A stretch of DNA of 64,000 nucleotides from Edolisoma coerulescens (lineage: Eukaryota; Chordata; Aves; Passeriformes; Campephagidae), in assembly GCA_013397115.1 (NCBI GenBank), contig VWZW01006255.1:2337270-2401269 (forward strand), written 5' to 3'. Both the position numbers and the translations under genes were made by a program. Of the stretch, positions 12,643-26,374 are shown in pieces (within the stretch, counting starts at the first letter, position 1; each line of letters opens with the position of its first letter). A model generated the notes under the pieces. The model searched no databases, was not told the DNA's origin, and saw only the letters and a list, made by a program, of their open reading frames with translations.

Positions 12643-15600
12643 GAACCCCGAAACCAACAACAACCTCCAAGAGTTACAAAAGAACTGTGTCCAAGCTCCT
12701 CTTATCTCAGGCTTGGTATCAGCCAAGAAGCACCTTTCCTAAAAAGGCAGATTTTTGGCAGACACAGCAGTGCCAAAGCAGCAAACGGGAAGGTCAGCAC
12801 AAACACTGCTGAACAATTCATCAGAATTCGGAAAACCGCAAATTTTATTTTCAAAATGGTAAAAGTTTAACTGGAAACATCTATATTCTTCAGAACTAGG
12901 GATTCATGACAATGTTTCCTAAATCTTGCTAAAAGGCAACAAAACAAAACATTCCCTCTTAAAAGAGGCTTTTGAGGGATATGGTGCACAATGTGGGAGG
13001 AACCCAACCCTGCTCAGTGAGTGTTGCAGTGGGAAAGAAAAGCTGAGTGGTTTCAAATGGAAACTTTTACAATTAAAAAATACTCCCTTCATTGAAATAG
13101 AAATGTTGATTTTTCAATTTCACATTCTAGTGCTACTAAAAAAAAAAAGACATTTTATCATTTAAAGTCCCATAAACTTACCTTGCAGATTCATTTTTTG
13201 TCACTCAACTTGATTTTTTATTATATTTTTTGTATTTATTTTTTTTTCCTATTAAACATAGAGCTATAATGCAAGTATTCTATACTTCCCTCCCTTTCCA
13301 ATCACTTTAGATGATTTTCTTTCCAAACAAACAATAAGTATAAAAAAATCATTTCTGCTTGACAAGTGCCACTCATGTGGAACTAAACTAAATCACATAA
13401 CAATTAACAATATGTTAATGAACTAAGCCAGAAGTTTAATGGAGATGAAAAAAGCATTTCTAGCAGTTATAGTGAGGAGATTATTTTAAACAAAAGCTTC
13501 CTGCAGCTAAATACATCACATAAACAATAAATTCCAGGTTTTGATTATAAAAATTGATTTTTATTTGCAATAATTGGCAAATTTAGCAAAAGGCTGAGAC
13601 TAGAAAGGGAGCATTTCCTGCTACAGATAAAATGGAAACTTTATAATCTCGTAAAAAGTAGAGCATGGCAACCATAAAACACAGGGGTTTTGGCAAGTGA
13701 TCACCACACCTGGTATTGTTTAATAGGCAAAATCCTAGCAGAAGGTAGAGTTGTTTCAAACTGAAATTAATTAAATATTGGCTTCAGAGAGACCACAGTT
13801 TATGTTGAACTGATCTTAGTACAACAAAAAAAGAGTTCTCAAGTTATGAGATAAAAATATATCTGATATTACAAAAACCAGGTGGTTTATACCTCTTACG
13901 TAGGTATATATCTTGTTAGCATAAATCCTGTTAATGTTAATCTCCATTTTCATACACATATTTTACGTCTCCCTCACCTACTGAATTGAATTCTACAACT
14001 ATTTACAAGGAGAAATATTAAGCAAGGAAAGGTTAGGTCAGAAACCTCCAGAAATATTTATGAATATTTTTTCATCCTCCCCAAATTCCTTTAATAGGAT
14101 TTAATACTAAAACAAAAACAATTTAAATAAAAAATTAAAAAAATTTATTAAGCTAATATTTTAGCTCAGAAAATTACTGCATTGATTATAGTTTTGAACT
14201 CCTCATTACTGTTTCTCACCATTCATTCTCTATAAATCTCAAAAAGAACCAGCAGTGGTATCCCCAGCACACACAGGGTGGGTCACATCTGACTGGGCAG
14301 GTTTGTGTGTCTGAAATTCAGAGGAGAAATGAAATTCACTCTTGTCTAAATGGCAGCTTCACCCACTGCTGCAAGATGCAGACTCTGTGTGAGACACGCA
14401 TGAGGAAAGGACTTTGGCAACATCTGTGACCATTCCTAGCCACCAAAAACATTCTGCATTTCACCACCAGATACAAACAAGCTCATCGTGGTACATCAGT
14501 TTCCCTGCATTCCCAAAATGTCTTTGCTGTCCAAATAACGTTTTTTCTTGCTAAAGACAAAGCTACTTCAGCCATTTTAGAGTTGCCATTAATATCATTT
14601 ATCTTGCTCATTAATGGTCTTAATTTTGTTTAGAACTCTTCGTAAATGTTTTTCTTAACGTAGTCAACTCATTTGTCGGGCATGGACTTGTCTGTTTGTC
14701 TATTGTCCACATGCTCATCAAGCCCAAAATATAATTGACTGCATAAGCTTATTTGCATGGCTTCCCATCTGTCCCTGTCAAGTAAACTTTGTTCTATTAT
14801 TTACTAATGTAAAATTAACCTTCTATGCTCTTGAAAATGAATCAGTCACCTCCATTAGGTAATTCATTGTCCCACTGAATTTGTAAGGCAGATACCCCTT
14901 TGCAAAGGAGGGCCCTATTATCAGCAAATATTTAGGGAGGAGAACAAGCACATGGCTCTACCATCTCCAAGCTGCCACAGCACTGGACTGCATAACAGTT
15001 TCTGCTTCCTTATATTTGATTAAGCTTTGTCACTAGAGCCTCCACAAGACACTCCACAATCGTTCTGTAACTCAAACTAAAAAAAAAAAAAAATTTTATC
15101 ATATACAGAAATTGCAACTTCATGGTGTTATAAAGTCATTCCTGGAATGATGCCACAGTACATCTAGTTAACAAGTACTGAAATGTGATTCCTTTCTATT
15201 CACGTACATTTAATAGATAAACTCTTATTCCTACTAACACTTAACACATACCAAAATTAGATTTAAAAATGAAAAGTGAAATTAACTTCAGATTGCTTTA
15301 TAATTGTGCAGCAAGTAGGATTTTCTTAATTTAGACCATGCACACCAATTGCAGTCATAGCCCTGACTCCACAGCCTCTGAATGCATCCAAAAGAGCTGT
15401 GCCACAGACAGACACAAGCAGTAGGATATATTTCCCCCAAAGGAAACAGCAAGATCCATAATTTATCTTCACGTATAAAGGGAAAATACCTCTTTAAGAG
15501 TGAGGGAAACCTATAGTAACAAGGGAGAGTAGGTAAGTGCAACACATGTGAGCAATCCCCATTCACTCAACTGGCAGGGAACAGCTTTCATCAGGAGCAA

Positions 15601-16433
15601 AGGTTGATAAGTTAGGTTTCAGCAGTCTTGTACAACTGTTTTGTGCCAAATTGAACATAAAAAAGTAACTGGAGAAGTGCCGGGGAACAAAAATTCACAT
15701 CCCTGAGGTTTCTGAAAACTAACATGGTGTAGAGCTGTGATCTCCATTACAGCACAGATGCTGCCATACACAGCCATTTAAAAATCAGCATCACGGAAAC
15801 AGTGTAGTGTGAGGTGTAATACACCGTGTCCCTGGCAGCAGGGTCAGATTCAAACATTGCAAAAGTGCTTTGGCAATGAGATTGCAAAGCACATGAACAC
15901 TGTCTAAAAGTATGCACATATATTTTATTCTATCTACATAAATGGGATCAGTAACCTTTACATTTGAAGGATATTTTTTTATACCAAGCAGAAATAATCA
16001 ATTAAGCCTTTAATTAATTCCCAAACAGCAAGACTTACTGGTGCATTTACTTAGCTCAGAAGCAGATGATGGCTAGGTCTTGTTACTGGCCCTCATATGC
16101 TACTACGGGTAAAAATAGAAATCTCCCCCCAAGGTTTATTTGCACTGCAGGGGCATCTCCAAGCCAATTTGGAAAAATTTATTACCTACTTCAGCTGAGA
16201 AAAAGACCCACAAAAATTTAATCCATATAGAAACCTCAACAGCAGCAATACACGTGTTTTCCTGCTATAAATTCAACCCGTTTGTTATGACGCAGGATCT
16301 GACTGGTGTTGCTTTTGACTGACTTTGTAGCTTAGGTCAGACCCCCAGGCAGAATAGCTCTGTGTCCAATCAAGAGCTTTGGACACAGCTAAAGAAACAC
16401 ATAAATGTATTCAGATACCAACAGGAAAAGGAA
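12643..16433. other. Non-coding AT-rich stretch
   Basis: No gene is supported. It contains T-rich sequence at 13195-13255, A/T low complexity at 14100-14160, and a run of 15 A at 15079-15093. The part 14560-14900 is free of low complexity and contains an ATTTGCAT octamer and several TTAAT cores; it is a possible conserved non-coding element, unproven. Confidence 0.55.
15079..15093 (+). repeat. Poly-A homopolymer (15 A)
   Basis: Uninterrupted run of 15 A followed by TTTT. No retroposed body is recognised upstream and no matching target-site duplication was noticed. Confidence 0.9.
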
Positions 16434-16474
16434 ATATATACATAAATATAAATATATATATATACACACACACA
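16434..16474. repeat. Compound TA/CA microsatellite
   Basis: ATATATACATAAATATAAAT-type sequence passes into (TA)n and then (CA)n. It lies inside the longest open frame of the window (minus strand 16411-16920) and encodes that frame's alternating Tyr/Val/Ile tail, one reason to doubt the frame is a gene. Confidence 0.9.
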
Positions 16475-18211
16475 TAGACACCAGTTTGAGTCACTGGTGA
16501 TAAAAGTCCTTGGGTCCCACAATATTGCCTGAGAGCATGTTGTGTATTCAGGTGCAGGCTGTCCTCATGCACAGAAACTAAAGAGTAATTTATCCCCTCA
16601 TCTCTCCTTTCTGCGTACCACAGAGGAGGACAGGACCACTCTCTCACCATTTTAGGCTTGTTCTTGCACAACTGGACTGGGATGCAAACACAAAAGTGGC
16701 TTACTTGGAAAACTGATTTGGCCACGCTTTGTGAAGTGACATGGTGCTTTTCTACCCCCCTTTCCCAAAAGGCTCTGGGAAGAGGAAGACAGAAGTAGTG
16801 GCCTGGCTCTGCCACTTTGTACCCCAGGAGGAGAAGCAGGAGGAGCAGAGGCTCAGGAGCGACACCGCTTTGCACAGAAGAGCCTGGGTTAGCCAGTGTA
16901 ATTTGCGTTGTGCATTTCATTTCCTCCGTTTTCTAAAGTTAGAATTTGAACTTAGCTAAGTATTTCTTGGGTTTCAGTGTGTATTTACAATGTGTGCTGT
17001 AGGAAATAAATGTGAAATGAAATAAAGAAATTAATGTAGACACCTTAGACAGGTATACCTTCTACTTTCAAATAAACACGCACTTCTCATAGATTTCTGT
17101 GGGAGTCCTGCGTGAATAACGACCAAATAAAAACTTTGCAATCTAACTTTATGTGTTTTTATACATTACAACTCATAAATATGCAATATGAACACAAAAT
17201 ATCCTCAGAGAGACTACAACCATCCAGAAAAAAAAGAAACAGAAATATTATAGCTTCTCTTACTTAATTTTTTTAAAACTGCAGTGTTTTTGGCATATTT
17301 GTCTACCATTTCAGAAATTCAATTAAAATATGCCTTTTGCGTGTTTTAATTATTTTGCATACTTTCCCAGATTTTGTAAGCCTGCTCCTTTGAAATACTG
17401 GGTGCTGCAAATGGAAAGTTTTTGTGGATACTGAACACACACCTGAGCACAATTTAAAATGAAGCCATCCCTTGAGCAGTGGTACTTGGGCAGTGGCCTT
17501 GCTTACAGCAGCTTCTTGTGGTCCTTTGCCAAGGCTGTACAAAAGACTTCAAATACTTGATTTACATAATCCAGCTCATTCCCATCTCAAGTGTATTGAT
17601 ATGTGATTTGATAACCTGCCTGAAGGCTGATCTGTGTTGCACCCTGGTTCTCACCCAGGGGAGCACAATCCATGCTCAGTCCGTGTCTGGTTGGTGCCTT
17701 CTGGCTGAAAGGTCTCAGACTCAGGCTCCAGGTGCCTGCACAGGGCACTGCACTGGGGCCGCTGGTGCTCCCGTGTGCTGCCAGATTCCAAGCAGTAAAC
17801 CCCATCTGACAATCTAACCCAGACAGCTGCACCCCAGAGCAATTAGCAGCTTGTAAACTTGAAGCACTGCTCTAAAGCTAGAGGTGCTAAAGCCAGTGTG
17901 AAAGAGTCTGGGGGGATTAGACATGCAGACTGCTTAGCAAGCTTTACTTTGCCACAACAGACTGAAGCTAAAAATCATGAAGTGATAAATTCCTCAGGAT
18001 GCTGCTCTAATCAAGGGGGTTTACATAAGCATGTCCTACCTGTGAACTGTGCTCAAACATGGAATTATTTAATCAAAAGGAAATTTAAGTGCTTGAAAGG
18101 AAATAAAGATTTTATTATCTGCAGGCAATTGTTCAGTTGTAGTGTTCTCGTTCATTGTCTGGGGGAACTGAGGTGATTCATGAATATATTCTGCTGTCAC
18201 TTCTACTACAG
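16475..18211. other. Non-coding stretch, slightly GC-richer
   Basis: No gene is supported. Patches at 16600-16880 and 17640-17840 are GC-richer than their surroundings. Three moderately long plus-strand frames follow each other between 17479 and 18449 (112, 105 and 89 codons), with no recognisable domain. Confidence 0.5.
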
Positions 18212-18526
18212 ATGCAAGTTAACTGGTGAAATAGTAGAACAATTTTCATTTTGGTCCTGCTTAACTGCACCATCTTCTGTCAAAGTAAAACATGAATTAT
18301 CCAAGGAGAATCAATCAAAAACTAAATTAAAATCAGACATCAAAATTTCCATGTCACAGGCTCATTTTCCTCATGTTAAAGGTAATGCAAGTTCATTGAA
18401 GTCCAATAGTAAGGTGAGGAAAATTAGGCCCTGCAGAAATGGTGAATGAAAAAGTTTAGGAAATATGTGGGGTTTATTTAGTGTTGCGGTATGAGCAGCC
18501 CAAGAATCAGCTGAATGTATTCTATA

Positions 18527-18593
18527 ACAATAAGCAAAAACCCAAACAAACAGCAAAAAAAAGAAAGTCTGTTGAAAAATAAATAAATAAAAG
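18527..18593 (+). repeat. A-rich low-complexity tract
   Basis: A-dominated sequence with AAAC words, a run of 8 A, and a short (AAAT)n segment near its end. Confidence 0.8.
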
Positions 18594-19197
18594 GCATTAG
18601 TGCAAGACTTAATGGAGAATTATTTTAAACATCCCTTTCACAGAAGTTTGGTGGATTTTCTTTGTTTAATTTTTTTTTTAATTGTGAATTCACATTTGTT
18701 GCCAAGCTCTTGCTTCAGAGTGGGAAAGTCCATTAAGTACCTGTTGCTCAAGACTGACAAAAAGACAATTTATGATCTTTTGCTCAGTACATCCAGTTAC
18801 AGTATAGAGCAGGAAGAGTAAAGAAATTCTCAAATTTTCCACACCCTTTAGTAGAAAAATAGTGAATTGAACACCAGTCTGCAAAGCCTCATTTTATTGA
18901 ATTAATATTGACTCAAAGGCAAATTCAATGTACTCCATATTTGATTTCTGTATAGATGATATTTATGCTATATTTTGGTCATCATGATTTTTATCCAGTC
19001 ATTGTTTGCTGACATACTTTATTTAGGTATGATTCTGACTCTCAAATGGTCGCATAATCATTGGCCTCCTTTCACAGTCCATTATGTTAACCCAAAGCTG
19101 CAAAAACAAGATTATTTCAGTCTCAGAGCATTTCAGAGACATTAAATATTTAAAAAGTTTTTCCTTTTAGCTGCTGAGTGACTCCTGAATAACCATT

Positions 19198-19211
19198 AAA
19201 AAAAAAAAAAA
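19198..19211 (+). repeat. Poly-A homopolymer (14 A)
   Basis: Uninterrupted run of 14 A, about 95 bases upstream of the exon-like segment starting at 19306. No transposon body is recognised beside it. Confidence 0.9.
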
Positions 19212-19497
19212 GCTACCACCATCTAACAGATGCAATTGTAAAAAAATCATTGGCTTATGCAGACATTGGTTTATTTCTCACTCAGTTTTTACCCTCTTTT
19301 GGCAGCGGAGAAGTGACAAAATGAAGGGAAAAATGAAGCACCTGAACTGTGGTATCATGACGCAGATGTTGGATCCAGTGAACTATGCAGATCAGGTCAA
19401 GTGTACCCTGTCTGTGCTGCCCCCGGAGACAATGCCTGGCATATCTGCAGCTGCAAGGGCAGAGGTTTCCCTGTGTAGCACTCTGACCTACATTTAA

Positions 19498-21726
19498 GGT
19501 GCACATCCCCTTTACATTTTCAGTAAACCAGTAACCTGCAATTAACATTTCAAATGCAAAATGTACTGCAGAAGGGCGGTGCTGTTCAACCTACTCTGTC
19601 GCAAGTAATCATCATTTCCCAGTCCTTACACCACCAGGGCACATGCATAAAACATATTTCTTTATCTGTTAGCATCCTCAGATTTCTGCCACCTTGCTAC
19701 ATCTAGCATCACACTGACAAACTGAGACTCCTTTGACCACACAAGCATAAACAAACAGAAAAAAAACCAACTGTATGAACACAAAGGCCTTGTGGAGAAA
19801 AAAGAAAATATACAGGTGTAAACAACAGAAAATTTACGGAGTGTGCATGGAGAGGCAAGGCTGAATTCTTCAGACCACTGGGAACACTCCACTTATTCCA
19901 CCTACAGCACTGAAAGATCAGACAGTGGACAGATAATTCCCCTGTGTTAAGTAAGGTAGTGTTTTTTGCAGTGGAGCTGACAAAAGTGCTTCACCGTGTT
20001 CATGGGCCAGCTCCTCAACTTTGACTCCTGACAGAGCCAGAAGAAGAGGCAAATCAGAGACACCATAAAATTAGTCATGAAACAGCCTGTTTTCATCTCC
20101 TGCTGGCATCAGAGACCTTAATCTATTTGGGCAGGATTCTGTTCATTTGCTGTTGATGAAGGAATAGTCACCTGACTGCCTATAGAACTGTAAAGAGCTA
20201 ATCTGGCTTCCAGGTGAGGTTCGCTGTCTCCTTGTCACATACCTGCTTCCCACTCTCACCTGACTGCTGAGTGTTCACAGGGACTAAGGCAACTCTTCTC
20301 CAGATATTTGGAGGTATGGGAAGTGCCAGTTGCTTCCACTCCCTCTGGCCTGACAGCCTGTGGCTGGTCCGTGCAACATCTTAGGTAGGAAACGGGTGTG
20401 GGAGCACAAGCCGAAAACTACTGATGTAACATATAAGTAAAAAGGAACACAACACTAAAGTCAAACGAATTGAAAATCCTTAAATCCCTTGAAAAGCATT
20501 TAAAGAGTTATTTAAAGAAGCCAAAGATGTAGTCAATTTGAAAGCAGTCACCAGTGCTAGCAATATGAGGAAACAATATCACTATTTGTTGTATTGAAGA
20601 CTTCTGGAAGTAGTTTTACAGTGATATCACCACTGAATGCTCCTGTATGAAGTGTGTTTAAATGTGTTAAACTTTTGGATGTTCACATTTATATAACATT
20701 CTGTGAAGATCCTAGGAAGGCTGGAGAAATGAAACACTTTAGAGACAACACATAAAAAAAATTGATAATTGTGGAGTTCAGCAATGGTTTGGCAGCTAGG
20801 AAGAAAAAAAATAAAAATAAACAAAAACAACAAAACCAAACACCAAAAAACCACCAGATGAGTGAAAGTAGCCCTAGTTCAAACATTACCCAGAGGATCT
20901 GTGCTATTTTGCTATGTGATTTCTGTGACACATGACAAGTGAGCAATGCTCCAAAAGAAAACAGGACACTGGGTCAGATCCTGATTTTAGTGAGGAACAC
21001 TGACTGCAGCCCCATAAGTAAGGCACTGAGGTGAAATACTTTGTTCTTCCCAAGTATTTTACCTTGGAGAATCAGGGAGTTGCTGACCAGGAGACACAGA
21101 TTTGACAATTTTCAGCCCTGAAGCAATTTGCTGCATCATCTAAATCACCAGATGTAAACAAGAGTAAAAGGAAAGTTGCATCAAAACCAAACATTGACTA
21201 GCTATCACATGCAAACATGAAATTTGGAAATCATCATGAAAATTGTAGGCACAGTATATGATCCAGGAAACCAGGCAGGCATAAAATTGAAATATGGGCA
21301 AAAGCTTATTATACTTTTATGGTCTGCTCACATGGCTAAAATAATATTTTACTGAAACTAGGTCAGAAAACTCAGAATCTTGCAGGATCAAATGCAGAAA
21401 AAAACAATATTAGGACAAAAAAGACTACTGGCGAAGAAATCGAGTCTTGTTTTTGCAGTGTTCGCAATATGTTTCCAGTATATCCAGTCTCTAGACTGGC
21501 TCAACTGATTCAACAGACATATTACACTTTTAAAAATAAACCTTGTAGAGTTTTTTCTTCTCTTGAGGTATATAGACATAATTCCATAGAACTGTCTGGG
21601 CATGAAGTTATGATGTTTGGAAAGCAGAAGCTCAGCTAGAGTTGAGACTTAATTACCAAGAGCAAAGAGAGCTTCTATAGCTACATTAGTAGTAAAATAT
21701 TCACCTGAGTTCTCCCTGCTTTTAGC
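19498..21726. other. Non-coding stretch with an A/C-rich tract
   Basis: No gene is supported. The tract 20801-20855 is almost free of T (A runs with AAC/AAAC words). GGGTCAGATCCTGATTTTAG near 20970 resembles the start of an amniote inverted-repeat element, but too little is preserved to call it. Confidence 0.5.
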
Positions 21727-21773
21727 TGGAGATGGGACTGAGGTTCCTTCCAGTCTGAATCATCCTATAATAT
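21727..21773 (+). mobile_element. Probable old CR1 3' end fragment
   Basis: GATGGGACTGAGGTTCCTTC (21731-21750), followed by CAGTCTGAATCATCCTATAAT, has the order of the CR1 tail: a GGACT-GATGA block, GGTCCCTTCCA, then an ATTCTATGAT-like end. Only about 47 bp is recognisable. It is more diverged than the copy at 7857-8040, which suggests an older insertion or another CR1 subfamily. Confidence 0.42.
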
Positions 21774-24700
21774 TACTGCTTTTAATACTGACTATTCCAT
21801 TAAGTTATATTAGCATTTAGTAACTTATTTAAATTAATTTATATAAGTTGGAATTACATAGAAAAAACCTCACAAGATTATATAAATAAAGTGAAAAATA
21901 CCTGCACGATTCAGAAATAACTTGTGTGGGAACACAAGTCCAAAACTTGCTTTTCATAAATGTTCTATAATATTTGTTTAAAGTCATAGCTACAAACTTT
22001 TCAGTCATTTGTAGTCCATGAATACCCTGATGATCGATTCCTCCAAACTTCATCTGTCATTTTTGCATTTATTCATGCAATGCTCATTAGAAGCACATAA
22101 ATCCACTGAGATCCTTTAGAATGCCATAAATTGGTGTAAATTTCTACCATATGCCTGCTGTTTTAAAGTGTCTGCTCACTCTCTAAGAGGACACATCAAA
22201 AGACATTTTGATATGCGTGGTAAACGTTTTGGCCTATTTCATTCTGTGGTAAAAATTCTGTTGACATCCATGTACCTGTATATTATTGCACATCATTCCA
22301 AGTGGCCTGACAGATACAGACAGTGGGGAGCACCACTGTCCTGCAAAGCAGCCAACTTCAGCTGAGGGGGAAGGTAGGAGGAATATAATGAAAAAAACCC
22401 CTTAAAATCAAACTGTTAACCCCCTATTTGCCCCTCTCTTCCCCTAACCCATCACGTAATTCTTCCCTTGTAATTACCTTGTGTTTTCTCCCCTACCATA
22501 CCAATTTTTCTAGAGCAGGAATTATTTTGTAGCAGCAATTAATTTATCTGTTTTCTTCAATTTACAGTATTGAAAATCATGTAGAAACTTCTATTTTACA
22601 GTTACAATCAATGTCTTAGAGCCATTCTGCCGAGAAAGAAAACCTCTTTGCTTGAAAATGATCAATGCACTCATGATAACCAGCAAAGAACCTTTAAAAT
22701 ATAAACATCCAGAGAAATGTTAGGAATGAAAAATCCTGAGAATTATTTTCCAGTGTCTGAAAGCCACACGTGTATGACACTGCTACATAATAGTTCCGGG
22801 TTTTTTTTCCTGTCTGGAGCATTGCACTGGAATTTTTCTTAAGATTAAAGAATCCTTCTGTTCAAATTGAGCTTAATTTAAAGCTCATTCTTGTTTTATT
22901 TCATACTGTATACATTTATTTTTATGAAATAAAAGATAATATTTCACCAATCCTAATTGCAGGAGGCTTGGCTCCTGAGATAAAAAGTTTTAGAAAGCCC
23001 AAAGCCCATAATCAGCACTCCACATTCTCCCAAGATCAGGTCCCAGAAGCCAGTGAGGTAAAAAAGCTTCTTATCAGAGTTCAGCAAATTAGCTGTTAAT
23101 ATTCTAAATGTGTCCCTTTTTTCTTTTATAAATGCTTAAATAAGTAATGAACTTTTTTATTTATAAAAAACTGAATCATTGGAGTCTAATTTATCTGGAA
23201 TGCAGTAGAAACACTTCAAATTTGGGATTCTCCATTTAATTGGTAACAGAGTATTCTAACTCACTTCATGCAAAAAACTTTCATAAAAAGTTCATATGCA
23301 GTTGACTTTCTTTTCCTCACAGAAAACTTGGGGCAGTAGCTGTGAGACTCTCAAAATCCTGATTAGCTGCACACAAAACAGAGGCACAGGCAGTTACATA
23401 CCAACCATAGCAAAATAGCTCTTCACACAAGCTCTAAAAACGTTTCAATTGGTACCATGAAGCACAAACTTCATTTTCTTAAGACTGCTATTGATGAGCA
23501 GAAAGCAGTTTTTCCTGTTAATTGTTAATTCTGATCCCACCGCAGTCCCTCGCTGGTTTTTCTATTGAAGATGCTGGACTGTATTGGGCAAAACACAAAC
23601 TTCCTGGTGCTCACAGGAGGGAGAGCTGTGACCTCACCGTCCTTGGCTGGGCTGAGACACAGCAGCCTTTCCGTCTGACCTGCAGGTTACAGCTCAAGAG
23701 TGTCAAAAAGAGTTCAAAAAAGAAATGCATTGATACCATATGCATTGTCCTACTGTGCAGTACACAGAACCGAGAGCCACAACTTAAGCACCAGCTGACC
23801 ATCACTAATTGTCAGTGTCTGGAATTCTGCTGACAACACCTTTGTTTTGCTTCCAGTGCATTCTGTCAAATGAAAAAGCCCATGACTGAAGTAATGAAGT
23901 CCAAAGACAAAGATGACAAAAAACAACCTCTTGCATGTGTATTTAGGGGCAGATCAGCTGCTGAACTTTTTTCTTCCTCGTCTTGCTCAGGTCAAGAGAT
24001 AAAAAAAAGTAGAGATATTATAGACCTTCCTTTATTCAAATTCCATTATTTGAGTCCAAATCTGACTTGCATGTGAGCAGAGCATTACCTCACAATGCAG
24101 AAAGTACCAGCAGCTTCACTAGTATTAGCAAAAAAGAGAAAGACCCTAAATTATTTTGATCTAGTGTCAGATTTCAGTTTTTGAATGCATTTCTAGGCAT
24201 GTGAGCGAAGCCTTCTTTATACAATTTTTATAAAAAATAATATATATTGTAGAGAAAAAAATAATTGTTTGTAAAAGTCCCTCACTACACACTTGTCCTT
24301 GTTTGCAAAAGCTGATGATTCTGTGACTGACACATAAACATTGAGCTAAATTGAACCAGAAGCTGCCTGAACCAAGAGCAGTATGAAATAATCCTACCAG
24401 ATGGGAACTCTAAACATCATGTTTCTGACCCTGATACAATAAAGAGTGTGCAAACAGATAGACACCTTATTTAGACACACATTAACACACTTTTAGGAGA
24501 AAATGTGTGTTTTCTGACAGTCGTATTCAGCTCTCTTCAAGTGAATGATGGATGGCTTTTGCTTTTAAACCCAATGAACTGGGAAGCTAAACTAAATAGA
24601 AGAGATGTGGTGTGCCTGCCATACCTTCTCAAGCATAGTTTTATGTCATTTAAAAAGAAAACATTGGAAGGAATGCAGCAATATGTAAACAGTCTCTTCA

Positions 24701-24826
24701 TTGCTAGAACTGCCTGTTTCCTGCAGGCTCCTCTGTGCTAACAGCAGCCTCATAAGCAGCAAGATCCTCAGAAAGGAGAAAAAGGGTTTGAAATCCAAAT
24801 ACTATTTCTTTAAAATTTCAGCAAAA
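21774..24826. other. Non-coding AT-rich stretch
   Basis: No gene or clear repeat was seen. A GC-richer patch at 23540-23700 lies under overlapping open frames on both strands (23522-23833 plus, 23611-23805 minus), neither with a recognisable domain. Confidence 0.55.
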
Positions 24827-24895
24827 TGTAGAATGGTAGAAAAACCTGGGCTCTGAAGTGAGACAGACCCACACAAACCAGATCAGCTCTGAATT
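24827..24895 (+). mobile_element. MIR-like SINE fragment, 5' half
   Basis: GTAGAATGGTAGAAAAACCT (24827-24846), then GGGCTCTGAAGTGAGACAGA and finally an AGCTCTGAATTC block, follow the tRNA-related head of amniote MIR elements (TGGTTAAGAGCACGGGCTCTGGAG-type region, then the GGCTCTGCC block). The RNA polymerase III B box between them is degraded. The 3' half is not recognisable. This is an ancient copy at best, called from remembered consensus. Confidence 0.35.
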
Positions 24896-26374
24896 CTCCT
24901 GATCCAGTCAAGAGAAAACTGGAACCACACAACAATGTCCATACAGAAGATGGAGCAGGTAGAAGCAATGCGATCTTGGCCCTCTAGCCCAAGTACTTAA
25001 AAATCTTTAATTGCCACTCACAAGAGCTGTGATTTCAACTTCTTCCTATGGCTTGCTGCAGTTCTTCAGACTATTATTTCTACATCTCTCACACATTGTA
25101 ATTCTCCAGGGACTGCCCAGTAAGATCACAAACACTTCATAACAAAACTGTGTTAAATCTGTTGAAACTCCAGGGTAATTGTTATACAAGCAACAATTCC
25201 TAAATCATCATTAATATTTGCCCTTGCAGGAGAGTTATGGAAACTTCTGTGCTTGACCCTGATATTAAGCCAATTCAAAAATATTACTCTTTGTGGAATG
25301 ATTTTGCTTTTCCTTGGAAGCAAAATCTCAGGCTTTCTATTTACTTCCTTTAAATGCAAATATTCCTTCTTCAAGTCAAAGCAGCAGTTCTAGGCTCCAA
25401 ATTTAAAGCACTATTTCCTACCAGAAGTATACCAAGTGAAAGCAGAACTATATAAATATTCAATTCCCGTGTTATGTTATTTTTCAGTCTAAGCTCGTGG
25501 CTTCCAGGCACTGAGACCTTTAAGAATGGTCACATTTTTGGGGTCCCCTGGACCACACAAAAGTAAACTACACTAAAGAGGTATCAAGCATTGAAAAGCT
25601 TATTTTTTTTCTCTAATACCTCTCTCTGCAATCAGGAGGGAAAATTATTTTCAATGACACAATGGCTCAGGCACAAAAAACTCAGCCTGTGCGCCAGGAA
25701 TTTGTATGTAACACCTCAGGATTCCAGGTACCTGAGCCCTTATGCTCCACACATCCCTGTGCTGGGACTTCACACCATGACAGCAGTGTACATTATGCAT
25801 TTCCTAATGAACATCAGGACAGGGAAGAGCCATCATTTCATCCAGCCTGTGTTCTCCAGAACAGGAATGTTTTCTTTTCAGTACCCCTGGTCAATGCTGG
25901 TGACCCCAAAGGGTGGAAAGAATTAAAAAAGCTTAAGAGAAGGAACAGAACACAAAGATCAGAACAAACACTTAACAAGACAAGGATTGAATGCCTGGAG
26001 AGCAGTACTGTAAGGACAGCCATGGCAGCAGATTAAACAGGGGCACAAGCATCAATTTAATCACAGGTTTATATACTATGACTGTCCATCCAACCAGTAG
26101 AATTTTAATCATTATTTTTCTGGTTTTCTTCCCTGTTATTTTGATCTCAACATGGTTTCAGCATCTCAGGTGTTAGGGATTTAAACCTTAATTAGTTATG
26201 AACAGGAATAAGTTTGATTTCACGCTACAGAATTTCACACTTACTTGATTCTAATCGCAGGAAAATAAAACAGAAATCTAAAGTCTGATCCTAGAGTGAA
26301 AATACTGGAAATTATTCAAATGATTTGTCCAAAGTCTAACTGTAGACTTGTTTGAAACTGTAGTTTCCAAACAA
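24896..26374. other. Non-coding stretch
   Basis: No gene is supported. The plus-strand frame 25662-26036 (124 codons) has a Lys/Arg-rich C-terminal part but no recognised domain; a second frame over the same bases is also open, which points to base composition and not selection. Confidence 0.5.

Noticed and set aside
16411..16920. Longest open frame (169 codons, minus strand) with a Leu run and hydrophobic tail
   Set aside because: The tail is encoded by the TA/CA microsatellite and the Leu run by a GAGGAG-like purine stretch. There is no domain, no splice or promoter context, and the length is within chance for 64 kb in six frames.
20960..20990. GGGTCAGATCCTGATTTTAG resembling an amniote inverted-repeat transposon end
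   Set aside because: Neither the rest of the element nor the opposite terminal repeat was found.
25662..26036. 124-codon plus-strand frame with a basic C-terminal part
   Set aside because: An overlapping plus frame is open over most of it as well, no family is recognised, and the codon pattern is not convincing.
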